Below, in pieces: positions 27,456 to 34,874 of a DNA stretch of 64,000 nucleotides (within the stretch, counting starts at the first letter, position 1; every line of letters begins with the position of its first letter). The notes beneath the pieces are model-generated. The model was given only the letters and a program-made list of their open reading frames with translations. It ran no database searches and was not told the DNA's origin. Where the stretch lies: assembly GCA_030425805.1 (NCBI GenBank), contig JAUHZC010000001.1:237302-301301 (forward strand), in the 5' to 3' direction. The DNA comes from Alphaproteobacteria bacterium. Its GTDB lineage: Bacteria > Pseudomonadota > Alphaproteobacteria > JAUHZC01. A program made the position numbers and the translations under genes.

Positions 27456-27908
27456 CTAAACAACAGGATAAAGCTCTTTGAGCTGATCCCGGCGATGGGG
27501 AAAACCTGCGGGTTTTGGCATTTGACAAAGGGCATAGACCCGGTCAAAAAGACGCTCAACCTCAAGAGCTAATGTCCTGAGATCCTCTGGCATATCTTGA
27601 TTCTCTTGGGCTGATTGCTTCTTGAAAGTCTTGTGATCTTTTTCCGAAATATTGAAATCACCCATGTTTTCTTCAACAAGATCTCCATCACGAAGAGCCT
27701 GTTGAGCCAAAAGCCAAGCAAGGGCGTGTGTTAGATGAGATACCATCCGGGAAATTTGGCCTGTCTCCTTCGCATGTTGTGCAGAAGGGGATGCCCCGCC
27801 CATTGCCTTGTGAATGCGCGCAAATCTCTCCACACGACCCAGAAGCTCCAGGACATCAGTATACGAACTCTCGATAAAGTCGAGGCGACGATTTACGATT
27901 ACACCCAT
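27456..27908 (-). CDS. DUF1465 family protein
   Basis: 150-residue helical, acidic protein with IESSYTDVLELLGRVERFAR and ISRMVSHLTHALAWLLAQQALRDGD, resembling the alphaproteobacterial DUF1465 family, found widely but of unclear function. Convergent with putA with eight bases between. Assigned by overall pattern only. Confidence 0.6.
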   Translation of the reverse strand: MGVIVNRRLDFIESSYTDVLELLGRVERFARIHKAMGGASPSAQHAKETGQISRMVSHLTHALAWLLAQQALRDGDLVEENMGDFNISEKDHKTFKKQSAQENQDMPEDLRTLALEVERLFDRVYALCQMPKPAGFPHRRDQLKELYPVV

Positions 27909-28234
27909 TGTCTTTTCCTTATGAGTAAGAAGCTATGGATGTTATTTAGAAACAAAAATTTGGGAATTCAAGACTGCAACAAGAATTATTTTGGTTTTTT
28001 TACCTAAGCTGCAAAAACACCAAATACCAACATAAAAATTGACACAAAAAAAAGAAAAAACATTTTTGAAAAACTAATTTCCTACCCTTATTTTATAGAC
28101 ATTTCCCTTAAAATTGACTTAACATCAGGATATTTTACATAAAAACAACAAATATCTTTTTATAGTTATTATGAAAAATTTCCTTGAGCCGTAAATTCAA
28201 ATACTTAAAAATGAAGAAAAAGTGTTATTAAATT
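27909..28234. other. AT-rich intergenic space without a gene
   Basis: About 325 bases, clearly more AT-rich than neighbours and full of A and T runs. It separates two divergent genes and presumably holds both promoters, but no consensus site stands out. A short ATGAAGAAAAAGTGTTATTAA micro-frame just before the protease start codes for only six residues. Confidence 0.5.
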
Positions 28235-29215
28235 GTGCCAAATTTTCTTCATAAGTTTTTTCACTTTATTTTTTTCTCATGCATTCTGGGGCTATATTCC
28301 CCTTTTTCTTATGGAGCAGCAATTGACCTATCTGATAGTTTTCCTCCCGTAATAAACCAAGGAAGACTCGGATCCTGTTCTTCCTGTGCTGTAGCAGCTC
28401 TTATTGAGCGCCGCACAGGAATAAAACCATCAATTGCACATCTTCATGACAGGGTATGGTTTTCAGCAAGGGTACCTAGACAACCTTCAACTCTCCTAAA
28501 AAGCGGCTTTCTTCCTGAGGGAGAACTTAGTTTATCATATGAGGAATATGTAAAATATGCGCGGCATTGGACAGGCAGGCAACATGCTGCACTTGGGACA
28601 CGGATAGCACATAGCGTTATTGAAAGAGAAAATCAAAAAAACCGTAAAAAAAAGAAAGCTATCATTGCAAAATTTCGGCCTCTGAATATGGTTCATATGA
28701 GAACAAAATTTGTAGATCTCCCAGAGGGTGTTTGCCTCAAAGAACTTCCTTCAAGAGATTTGGAGTGCCTTGTGGCTGCATTAGAAATGGGCTTTCCTTT
28801 TGTTGCCTCCCTAAAGAATTTTCATGTCCGTACTGAAACTTTTTGCTCTTTTGTCTCATGTCAATTCTATAGCTTAGTGGTAGATCATATTCCTACAATC
28901 AAAACAACAGGACATAGTGTAGTTATTTGCGGTTGGGATCCTCTTAAGCGGGCCTTCAAAGTTCGGAATTCTTGGGGAAAAGAGTGGGGATATGGTGGAC
29001 ACACATGGATGCCAGAAGATTGTTTTTTCAAAACATTGATGGGCTTACCCTCTACTCTTGCGACAGATGAGGAGATTGCTGCAATCAAAGATGCTTCTGA
29101 AAGAAAAACCATACCTCCTCAAAGTGTAAAATGGATTTCCCAGACTTATCTCTATTGCCTTTTGACCGCTTCGATAGGACCTGCTGTACTCTCTGTAAGT
29201 CATTTTCTTTTTTAA
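28235..29215 (+). CDS. Exported papain-like (C1A) cysteine protease
   Basis: 326 residues read from a GTG without a strong ribosome binding site. Signal peptide (FFHFIFFSCILGLYSPFSYGA), then VINQGRLGSCSSCA, equivalent to papain's NQGSCGSCW with catalytic Cys48; histidine in TTGHSVVICGWD (His227) and asparagine in FKVRNSWGKEWGYGG (Asn245) complete the C1A triad. The mature enzyme lacks a visible inhibitory propeptide, starting only about ten residues before the active-site loop. A basic patch NRKKKKA (136-142) and a hydrophobic C-terminal 20 residues are unusual. Secreted papain-like proteases are used as effectors by some intracellular bacteria; here that is inference. Confidence 0.85.
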   Translation: MPNFLHKFFHFIFFSCILGLYSPFSYGAAIDLSDSFPPVINQGRLGSCSSCAVAALIERRTGIKPSIAHLHDRVWFSARVPRQPSTLLKSGFLPEGELSLSYEEYVKYARHWTGRQHAALGTRIAHSVIERENQKNRKKKKAIIAKFRPLNMVHMRTKFVDLPEGVCLKELPSRDLECLVAALEMGFPFVASLKNFHVRTETFCSFVSCQFYSLVVDHIPTIKTTGHSVVICGWDPLKRAFKVRNSWGKEWGYGGHTWMPEDCFFKTLMGLPSTLATDEEIAAIKDASERKTIPPQSVKWISQTYLYCLLTASIGPAVLSVSHFLF

Positions 29216-29217
29216 CC

Positions 29218-29778
29218 CTACCGATAAGCCTCTTCTGGAAAGTCTTCAACAGGATAGAAGGTATAGGACAATGTCACGGTTTTTACATCTTTAAGATTTG
29301 GGTCTTTCACAATATCCGGATCAATAAAAAACTGGACAGGCATATCGAGCTCTTCATGGGGCAAGATATACTGCTCTTCAAAGCAAAAGCACGCCACTTT
29401 ATTGAAGTAGGGTCCTGCTTTATCTGGCGTTACATTATAAACAGCAATGCCCTTCACAGGCTTATCTGCATGGTTCACCAACTTATAAAAAGCAAGCCCA
29501 AGCTCCCCGGCTTTCACCGTCACTTCTGTTTGCTGAGGAATGAATTTCCAGGGCAGCTTCCAGCTGAGATCCGCATTAAAGGTTATGCGAATCTCCCGCC
29601 CTTCCTCAATTCTGTTTGGGAGATCAAGTGTCACTTTTGGAGTGCCCCCAAACCCTGTGACTTGGCAGAAAATTTTATAAAGAGGAACTGCAGCAAAGCT
29701 TAATCCCACCATTGCAAAAATGGTTAGGACAAGGTAAAGAGCCAAGCGAGTATTATCTTTTTGAGGAGGGTGGGACAT
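29218..29778 (-). CDS. ctaG: Cytochrome c oxidase assembly protein CtaG/Cox11
   Basis: Membrane-anchored copper chaperone that delivers Cu(B) to subunit I of the aa3-type oxidase. 186 residues with one N-terminal helix (LALYLVLTIFAMVGLSFAA), the conserved FCQVTGFGGT, the copper-binding CFCFEEQ motif and YTFYPVED near the end. Lies behind ctaB and a tiny membrane-protein gene; oxidase subunit genes ctaCDE are not in the window. Confidence 0.96.
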   Translation of the reverse strand: MSHPPQKDNTRLALYLVLTIFAMVGLSFAAVPLYKIFCQVTGFGGTPKVTLDLPNRIEEGREIRITFNADLSWKLPWKFIPQQTEVTVKAGELGLAFYKLVNHADKPVKGIAVYNVTPDKAGPYFNKVACFCFEEQYILPHEELDMPVQFFIDPDIVKDPNLKDVKTVTLSYTFYPVEDFPEEAYR

Positions 29779-29787
29779 TTCTCCCCC

Positions 29788-29901
29788 CTACCCTGGAAGG
29801 CTTTCTGTCATCCGTACAAGGGTCAAGAAAAACAAAGCAAGGCTCATCACCAACAAGATACCAAGAAGGACTAGATTCTTCTGACGTTGTTTTTTAGACA
29901 T
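29788..29901 (-). CDS. Small single-helix membrane protein between ctaB and ctaG
   Basis: 37 residues: a short basic N-terminus (MSKKQRQKN), one hydrophobic helix (LVLLGILLVMSLALFFLTLV) and a short tail. Its ATG lies inside the last codons of ctaB (8-base overlap) with GGAGGA in the ctaB end as ribosome binding site, and ctaG starts nine bases after its stop. Alphaproteobacterial cta operons often carry a small CoxF-type ORF here; an accessory role in oxidase assembly is inferred from position. Confidence 0.75.
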   Translation of the reverse strand: MSKKQRQKNLVLLGILLVMSLALFFLTLVRMTESLPG

Positions 29902-30802
29902 TCAGCAGTCCTCCTGCAAGACGATCAAGAATAAGGCTGCAAAAGATACCAAACAAATAGAGAATCGAGACAAAGAACAACCGTTTTTGATCCGCAACAT
30001 TTTCCCGACGCAGCACCCGGTAAAGGCTTTGAAGCCAGGGCAAGTTCAAAAGCAAAGCCAGCACAAGATAAACGTTTCCAACAGTCCCCAAGAGATAGGG
30101 CACATACACTGTTGCCATTACAGCAAGACCATAAATAAAAATTTGCACCCGTGTTTTATGAGCCCCGACAACATTCGGAAGCATAGGAATTTGAGCCCGC
30201 TCATAATCCTGGGCACACCAAAGAGAAAGCGCCCAAAAATGAGGAGGCGTCCACATGAAAATGATAAGGAACAGGGCCCATGCCTCGAGCGGAGTTGTGC
30301 CAGTAATACTGGCCCACCCAATCACGGGCGGCAAAGCTCCTGCCACCCCCCCGATCACAATATTTTGAGGAGTCCGAGGCTTAAGCCACAAGGTATACAC
30401 AACCACATAAAAGACTATTGTGAAACCTAGCCAAAAAGCCGGAACCAGACCTGATGCCAAACTCATCATAAGAACAGAGAAAATTGAGCATGTAACCCCT
30501 AAAGAAGCAGCTTCAGCAGGACGGACCCGGCCTGTTGGCAGAGGTCTACTTTGGGTTCGTTTCATCAAAGCATCACTATCACGCTCCACCCACATGTTTA
30601 ATGCCCCTGCGGCTCCTGCTCCTATGGAGAGACTGAGGAGAGATAGAACGGCCTTAAGAAGATGAAGCTCTCCCGGCGCAAGAAACATGCCAACTGAAGC
30701 CGTAAAAATCACCAGTGCCATGACGCGTGGCTTCATCAGCTCAAAAAAGTCTCTTACGGAAGATTCAGACGTTGTTTCTGGCAAAGAAAGCGCTTGGGAC
30801 AC
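29894..30802 (-). CDS. ctaB: Protoheme IX farnesyltransferase (heme O synthase)
   Basis: Polytopic UbiA-type prenyltransferase making heme O, the precursor of heme A for cytochrome oxidase. 302 residues; the prenyl-diphosphate motif is NMWVERDSDALMKRTQSRPLP, with the second one around YTLWLKPRTPQNIVIGG. ctaA, the next enzyme, is 30 kb away. Leads the ctaB - small ORF - ctaG operon. Confidence 0.96.
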   Translation of the reverse strand: MSQALSLPETTSESSVRDFFELMKPRVMALVIFTASVGMFLAPGELHLLKAVLSLLSLSIGAGAAGALNMWVERDSDALMKRTQSRPLPTGRVRPAEAASLGVTCSIFSVLMMSLASGLVPAFWLGFTIVFYVVVYTLWLKPRTPQNIVIGGVAGALPPVIGWASITGTTPLEAWALFLIIFMWTPPHFWALSLWCAQDYERAQIPMLPNVVGAHKTRVQIFIYGLAVMATVYVPYLLGTVGNVYLVLALLLNLPWLQSLYRVLRRENVADQKRLFFVSILYLFGIFCSLILDRLAGGLLNV

Positions 30803-30990
30803 TAAGAATACCTCACTTGATGGGCTCTATTTTAACGCTCCTTCAGGGGAATACAAGGGCCCGCAAAAAATTAACTCTCTCCTCACCAAGGGAAATTAAT
30901 CCTTTGTTAAGAATCGCAAAATAATCTCTGCTTATCTCTCATGATTTAAATTTTATTTTTGATTTAACAACATTTAGACAGGGGCTCCAC

Positions 30991-31377
30991 ATGAATACAA
31001 CGACAAAGCTATTTGCACTTTTAGTTCTTTCTCTCTTCACAGAAAATCTAATGGCAGCAGCGGGGGGTCATGATGACGGATACCATGTTTCTTTACCAGG
31101 TGCCGTAGAATCGGAGGATGAGGCTGAAAATGAGCCCCCTGCGCGTGAGATTAATGTAGGAGAAGAAGAAGATGATGATGTGGATGATAAAGAGACGGAA
31201 TTTGAAGAACTTGCCGAAGAAATACCCGAAATTCCTGATGCTGAAAGCGATGATCGAGGACACTCCGGTGGAGATTCCAATGTTAAAAAGCCTACAAGCC
31301 GGGAGCCTGCCGGCGCTATGGGCAGAGATAAAAACGACCCTGATGTAGACTATGATGCCGATGATGAAGATAATTGA
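30991..31377 (+). CDS. Exported highly acidic low-complexity protein
   Basis: 128 residues: signal peptide (TTKLFALLVLSLFTENLMAAA), then an almost entirely hydrophilic, Asp/Glu-rich mature part (GEEEDDDVDDKETEFEEL, DVDYDADDEDN). Probably disordered; could bind cations or basic proteins, but no function can be assigned. AGGGG precedes the ATG, and a strong terminator follows, so it is a single-gene unit. Confidence 0.65.
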   Translation: MNTTTKLFALLVLSLFTENLMAAAGGHDDGYHVSLPGAVESEDEAENEPPAREINVGEEEDDDVDDKETEFEELAEEIPEIPDAESDDRGHSGGDSNVKKPTSREPAGAMGRDKNDPDVDYDADDEDN

Positions 31378-31413
31378 TGGGCTCCTGAGATCTTTTTTCA
31401 GGACCATTTCATC

Positions 31414-31441
31414 AATCCCCCCAAGAACCGGGGGATTTTTT
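31414..31441 (+). terminator. Intrinsic terminator of the acidic exported-protein gene
   Basis: Eight-base stem AATCCCCC / GGGGGATT with eight-base loop, followed by TTTTT, 37 bases after the stop. Confidence 0.9.
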
Positions 31442-31504
31442 GTCCTCTCTTTCTGCCCCTTTTCCCTTGATTCACTTCAGATGAGGGACTATAAAGATTG
31501 AAGT

Positions 31505-31581
31505 CGGAGCGTAGCGCAGCCTGGTAGCGCACCACGCTGGGGGTGTGGGGGCCGTGGGTTCAAATCCCGCCGCTCCGACCA
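31505..31581 (+). tRNA. tRNA-Pro (GGG)
   Basis: 77 nucleotides with a complete cloverleaf: acceptor CGGAGCG/CGCTCCG, anticodon stem CCACG/TGTGG (one G-T pair) with loop CTGGGGG giving anticodon GGG, T arm with GGTTCAAAT, and an encoded CCA. Decodes CCC and CCU. No integrated element beside it. Confidence 0.97.
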
Positions 31582-31715
31582 TTTTTTCAAGAATTTTTCT
31601 CAGAATCGTTGTAAGGCCCGAGCTCCAGAAATAACTCTGATTTTCCTTATGAATCCATCTTGCGGAGCCAAGGTAAAGGGAGTATCCTGCCCCCAGTTAA
31701 AAAAGGAAAAAGCCA

Positions 31716-31961
31716 ATGTTTGGTGAACATCACACACTTATCAACGAGCTCCCAGAATACAAAGATCAAATCCATAATTTAAAAACTACGGATGCTCATT
31801 TCCGCAAGCTTTTTGAGGAGTATCATACCATCGACAAAGAAGTTCTTCGGATGGAAGAAGGAATTGAAACTCCCTCAGATGCAGTTATGGAAGAAGCAAA
31901 GAGAAAGCGCCTCATGCTAAAAGATGAGCTCTTTGGAATGCTCCAAAAAGAGTCTGCGTAA
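31716..31961 (+). CDS. YdcH/DUF465 family small protein
   Basis: 81-residue charged helical protein with HTLINELPEYKDQIHNLK and FRKLFEEYHTIDKEVLRME, which fit the DUF465 (YdcH) family of short coiled-coil proteins of unknown function, common in proteobacteria. AGGAAAAAG precedes the ATG; a terminator follows. Confidence 0.8.
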   Translation: MFGEHHTLINELPEYKDQIHNLKTTDAHFRKLFEEYHTIDKEVLRMEEGIETPSDAVMEEAKRKRLMLKDELFGMLQKESA

Positions 31962-31987
31962 CTACACAAGATAACCAATATACACTT

Positions 31988-32012
31988 AAGGAGCCTCACG
32001 GCTCCTTTTTTT
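31988..32012 (+). terminator. Intrinsic terminator after the YdcH-like gene
   Basis: AAGGAGCC / GGCTCCTT stem with TCAC loop and seven T residues. Confidence 0.92.
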
Positions 32013-32498
32013 GTACCTATTATATGAAGCATCTAACGTCCTCTCGAACTTGATTCGAGACCTACAGATGGCGAATTCTAAAATCCGTGAAAAGAGAACA
32101 TTTTTAAGAAGGTTCTCTCCATTTGACTCACACGTGGTGCTTCCTTCACTTCAAGAGGAAGTCTCTTACTTTTATTTTTTGGAGAAACAGAAGAAGTATA
32201 GATTTTTTTGAACCTTGATAAAACTGACATGACACCTTCCTCTGTATTTCGTTTATACAAGATAAACTTATTTTCTTTCAAAATACTTTAACAAAACATT
32301 TAAAAACCGTTAATTTGGCAATTTTTTGATTTTTTATTTGAGATCAGATGAAATAGAAAAAATTTTAATAAAAATCAATCATTTGAACTAGAGTCTTCAC
32401 TAGACAACCACCCCTTTTCTCACCTTAAATAATGAGTCTCGTAAAGGGGTTTCTTTAATTTTATTAACACTTTAAGTGGATACTTCAAGGACCAAAAT
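32013..32498. other. 486-base AT-rich gap with one structured element
   Basis: No convincing protein gene: frames on both strands lack ribosome binding sites and recognisable composition. The left half has degenerate sequence with short inverted segments (CGAACTTGATTCGAGA); the right half is very AT-rich and ends in the hairpin listed separately. Confidence 0.5.
32410..32465 (+). ncRNA. Candidate structured RNA end or terminator
   Basis: ACCCCTTT (32410-32417) pairs with AAAGGGGT (32443-32450), enclosing a second short helix CTCA/TGAG, and is followed by TTCTTTAATTTT on the plus strand. The shape fits the 3' end of a plus-strand transcript, yet no plus-strand gene precedes it for 450 bases. 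Could mark an unannotated small RNA; a plain decayed terminator is equally possible. Confidence 0.3.
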
Positions 32499-33665
32499 TT
32501 AGATTTGAAAGACCTGTCGTAGCTCCTGGGCAAGATCAAGTTGCTCCCAAGGAAAGAGAACGCCATCAGCGCCTGACTCCCGTCCAAAATGCCCAAAGGA
32601 TGCCGTCTTTTTGTAGATAGGACGATTGAGATTCAGATGCCTCCGGATAGCCTTGGGGGTAAAGGATAAAATTTCTTGAAGCGTTGTGACAAGAATAGAG
32701 GGGTCTACTATTTCCGTCCCAAACATTTCAACCATAAGAGAAATAGGCTCAGCCACTCCGATGGCATAAGATAATTGAACCATGCAACGCTCTGAGAGCC
32801 CCGCAGCCACAACATTTTTAGCCACATACCGGGCCATGTAGGCTGCAGAACGATCAATCTTGGAAGAGTCTTTTCCAGAAAATGCCCCTCCACCGTGAGG
32901 AACCATCGCACCGTAAGTATCTGCAATAATTTTGCGCCCCGTGAGCCCAGTATCAGCTTCGGGACCCCCAATGACAAACTTCCCAGCTGGATTGATCAAC
33001 CACCTCTCTGGGGGCGGCATGAGTTGAGGGGGAATGACTTTCTCAACAATGGGCAAAATTAGCTTCTTAAGCTTTGCTGGAGTTATACCCTCTTCATGCT
33101 GATGGGAAAGAAGAAACTTTTCTAAACGGTAGGGCTTTCCATTTTGATACTGCACTGTAATCTGACACTTTGCATCTGGCTTAAGTTGGGGAATTGCCCC
33201 AATTTTGCGACTGTACGATAAAGCCTCTAGAACTCGCTGAGCATAATAAACACCTGCTGGCATCAATTCTCGGGTTTCAGATGTGGCATACCCCAGCATC
33301 ATCCCCTGATCATTGGCCCCTCTCCCACTAGCTGTCCCTGTAAGCTCCGGAGACTGGGTATGAATTCGGTTTTCAACAATACAATTTTGCCAATGGAATC
33401 CCGGCTCTTCATAACCAATGTCTCGAATTGTCTGGCGTGTGATGGCTTCGGTCTCATCTGAGGAAAGAGGATGCGCTGAAAGAACCTCCCCCGCCAAAAG
33501 TACAAAGTTCTTCGTCACAAGGACTTCTATAGCAACGTGAGCTTTGGGATCTTGGGTAAGGTGTGCATCAAGCAAAGCATCTGCAATCTGATCACAGACC
33601 TTGTCCGGATGGCCATCACTGACTGATTCCGACGTATATAAAAATTGTCTTTGCCCAAAGAACAT
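32499..33665 (-). CDS. metK: S-adenosylmethionine synthase
   Basis: Makes SAM from methionine and ATP, in the cytoplasm; supplies UbiE, MidA and the rRNA methyltransferases here. 388 residues with SESVSDGHPDKVCDQIADA, GRGANDQGMMLGYA, the phosphate-binding GGGAFSGKDSSKIDRSAAYMAR split as GGGAFSGKDSSK and DRSAAYMAR. AGGAGGG lies about 13 bases before the ATG. No SAM riboswitch is visible upstream. Many intracellular Rickettsiales have a decayed metK and import SAM; this copy looks intact. Confidence 0.96.
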   Translation of the reverse strand: MFFGQRQFLYTSESVSDGHPDKVCDQIADALLDAHLTQDPKAHVAIEVLVTKNFVLLAGEVLSAHPLSSDETEAITRQTIRDIGYEEPGFHWQNCIVENRIHTQSPELTGTASGRGANDQGMMLGYATSETRELMPAGVYYAQRVLEALSYSRKIGAIPQLKPDAKCQITVQYQNGKPYRLEKFLLSHQHEEGITPAKLKKLILPIVEKVIPPQLMPPPERWLINPAGKFVIGGPEADTGLTGRKIIADTYGAMVPHGGGAFSGKDSSKIDRSAAYMARYVAKNVVAAGLSERCMVQLSYAIGVAEPISLMVEMFGTEIVDPSILVTTLQEILSFTPKAIRRHLNLNRPIYKKTASFGHFGRESGADGVLFPWEQLDLAQELRQVFQI

Positions 33666-33718
33666 GCGAAGCCTTGTTTCCCTCCTTTAATTCTGCCACA
33701 ATTTTGAAAAATAAAATA

Positions 33719-33763
33719 CCCCCCCCCTGTCCTGCGTCGTTATAGCTTCTTGACTCCCCCCCC
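33719..33763. repeat. Two poly-C tracts between divergent metK and an exported-protein gene
   Basis: Runs of nine (33719-33727) and eight (33756-33763) C separated by 28 bases, in the only space available for both promoters. Such tracts are prone to slippage. Confidence 0.7.
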
Positions 33764-33777
33764 AATCTGTGTGATTT

Positions 33778-34827
33778 TTGACTAGGATTAGGAGTTTTTT
33801 ACCCTTCACTTTTCCCTCTTTACGTATTTCTTTTTTCGCCCTCACTCTGGCCTTCATGAGTCTGAATGGATTTTTTTTGATCCATGCTTTTGCTGCCACA
33901 GGAGAAGATGGGGGACTTTCACCCTCTGCTCGTTTTCTTGCACTGTGTGGGCGTTATCACACTGGCCTTAACCATGATTATTGCTGGATACGGGAAAGAC
34001 TTGTCACACTTTCAAAAAGCCATGATCTCTCTGCTTTGAGAGCTGCTTTTGAAGCTCAAGCAAAAGCCATACAAACTTTTGCCACTACAATGGACTCGGG
34101 CCCTCAGATTCCAATAGGCCTCTACACAATTTTCCGAGCTTATGGGGGCGGCTCCAAAAGGCCAGGGCTCCTGGTAGAAACCGCCTCTCACTTTACAGAA
34201 GATTTGGCAGATCTCCTCTCTGGGGCCGCACCTCCAGAAACACCCCATATTCACCTTCGCCACCGCATTTTGGGTGTTTTCTTGCTTGCCCTGGGGGGAA
34301 CTCCTCTTGACCTCACAGGCCTTCAAGTCACCAGAACCTATAACTTCACAAAGCCGGTTCCTGGCTTCGAACCCCTTACTACAACTGATGAGAAAGGTAG
34401 ACCTCAGATCACAATTCTCCACAATGGCTATATTCTGACAACAGCTTCTGCACAAACAGGTGAAGGACTTTCTGGAGAGGACTGCACAGGGAGTCTCTCT
34501 TTTGCTTTTAAGATCCCCCCGCCCTATCGTTTCCGAACCAGGGAGCTTGAAGCTTTGGAAGCCACAGGAGAAGATCCTATGCCTGAGATTAAACTTGCCT
34601 CCCGATTTGCGAGAGTTCCTCTTTGCGAGGTTCAGGCTAATGACATGATCTGGTGGCGCCATCCTTCAGGAAAAAACGGTCATGCTGTTCTTTGCCTTGG
34701 GCGTAAAGAAGGTGAGCTGACCATTGGTCAAGCACAAAGTTTTACAGGTGGATTAAGCATTTCCAGACAACTTTTGAAGCGTTACAAAGGAGCAAAGTAC
34801 TGCGTGTACCGCCCCCTTGCCCTATAA
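33778..34827 (+). CDS. Exported protein with NlpC/P60-like C-terminal region
   Basis: About 349 residues from a TTG; an ATG at 33856 is an alternative start, and neither has a good ribosome binding site. N-terminal hydrophobic signal (ISFFALTLAFMSLNGFFLIHAFA). The C-terminal part has GEDCTGSLSFAFKI (Cys236) and, 66 residues on, KNGHAVLCLG (His302), matching the order and context of the Cys and His in NlpC/P60-type hydrolases (D-C-S/T-G ... G-H-x-x-L). Such enzymes cleave peptidoglycan peptides or act as effectors. The middle 150 residues are unrecognised. Domain call is tentative. Confidence 0.6.
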   Translation: MTRIRSFLPFTFPSLRISFFALTLAFMSLNGFFLIHAFAATGEDGGLSPSARFLALCGRYHTGLNHDYCWIRERLVTLSKSHDLSALRAAFEAQAKAIQTFATTMDSGPQIPIGLYTIFRAYGGGSKRPGLLVETASHFTEDLADLLSGAAPPETPHIHLRHRILGVFLLALGGTPLDLTGLQVTRTYNFTKPVPGFEPLTTTDEKGRPQITILHNGYILTTASAQTGEGLSGEDCTGSLSFAFKIPPPYRFRTRELEALEATGEDPMPEIKLASRFARVPLCEVQANDMIWWRHPSGKNGHAVLCLGRKEGELTIGQAQSFTGGLSISRQLLKRYKGAKYCVYRPLAL

Positions 34828-34874
34828 AACTGAGAATGCTAAAATTTTAAATATTCTAGAATAGAGATCTTTAA

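Noticed and set aside
31505..31581. tRNA genes as attachment sites of an integrated element
   Set aside because: None of the three tRNA genes has an integrase nearby or a visible direct repeat of its 3' end.
32011..32281. Overlapping small frames on both strands after the YdcH-like gene
   Set aside because: No ribosome binding sites, no recognisable composition, and one starts within a terminator.
33666..33777. SAM riboswitch upstream of metK
   Set aside because: The 112-base gap is occupied by poly-C tracts and shows no SAM-II or similar conserved core.
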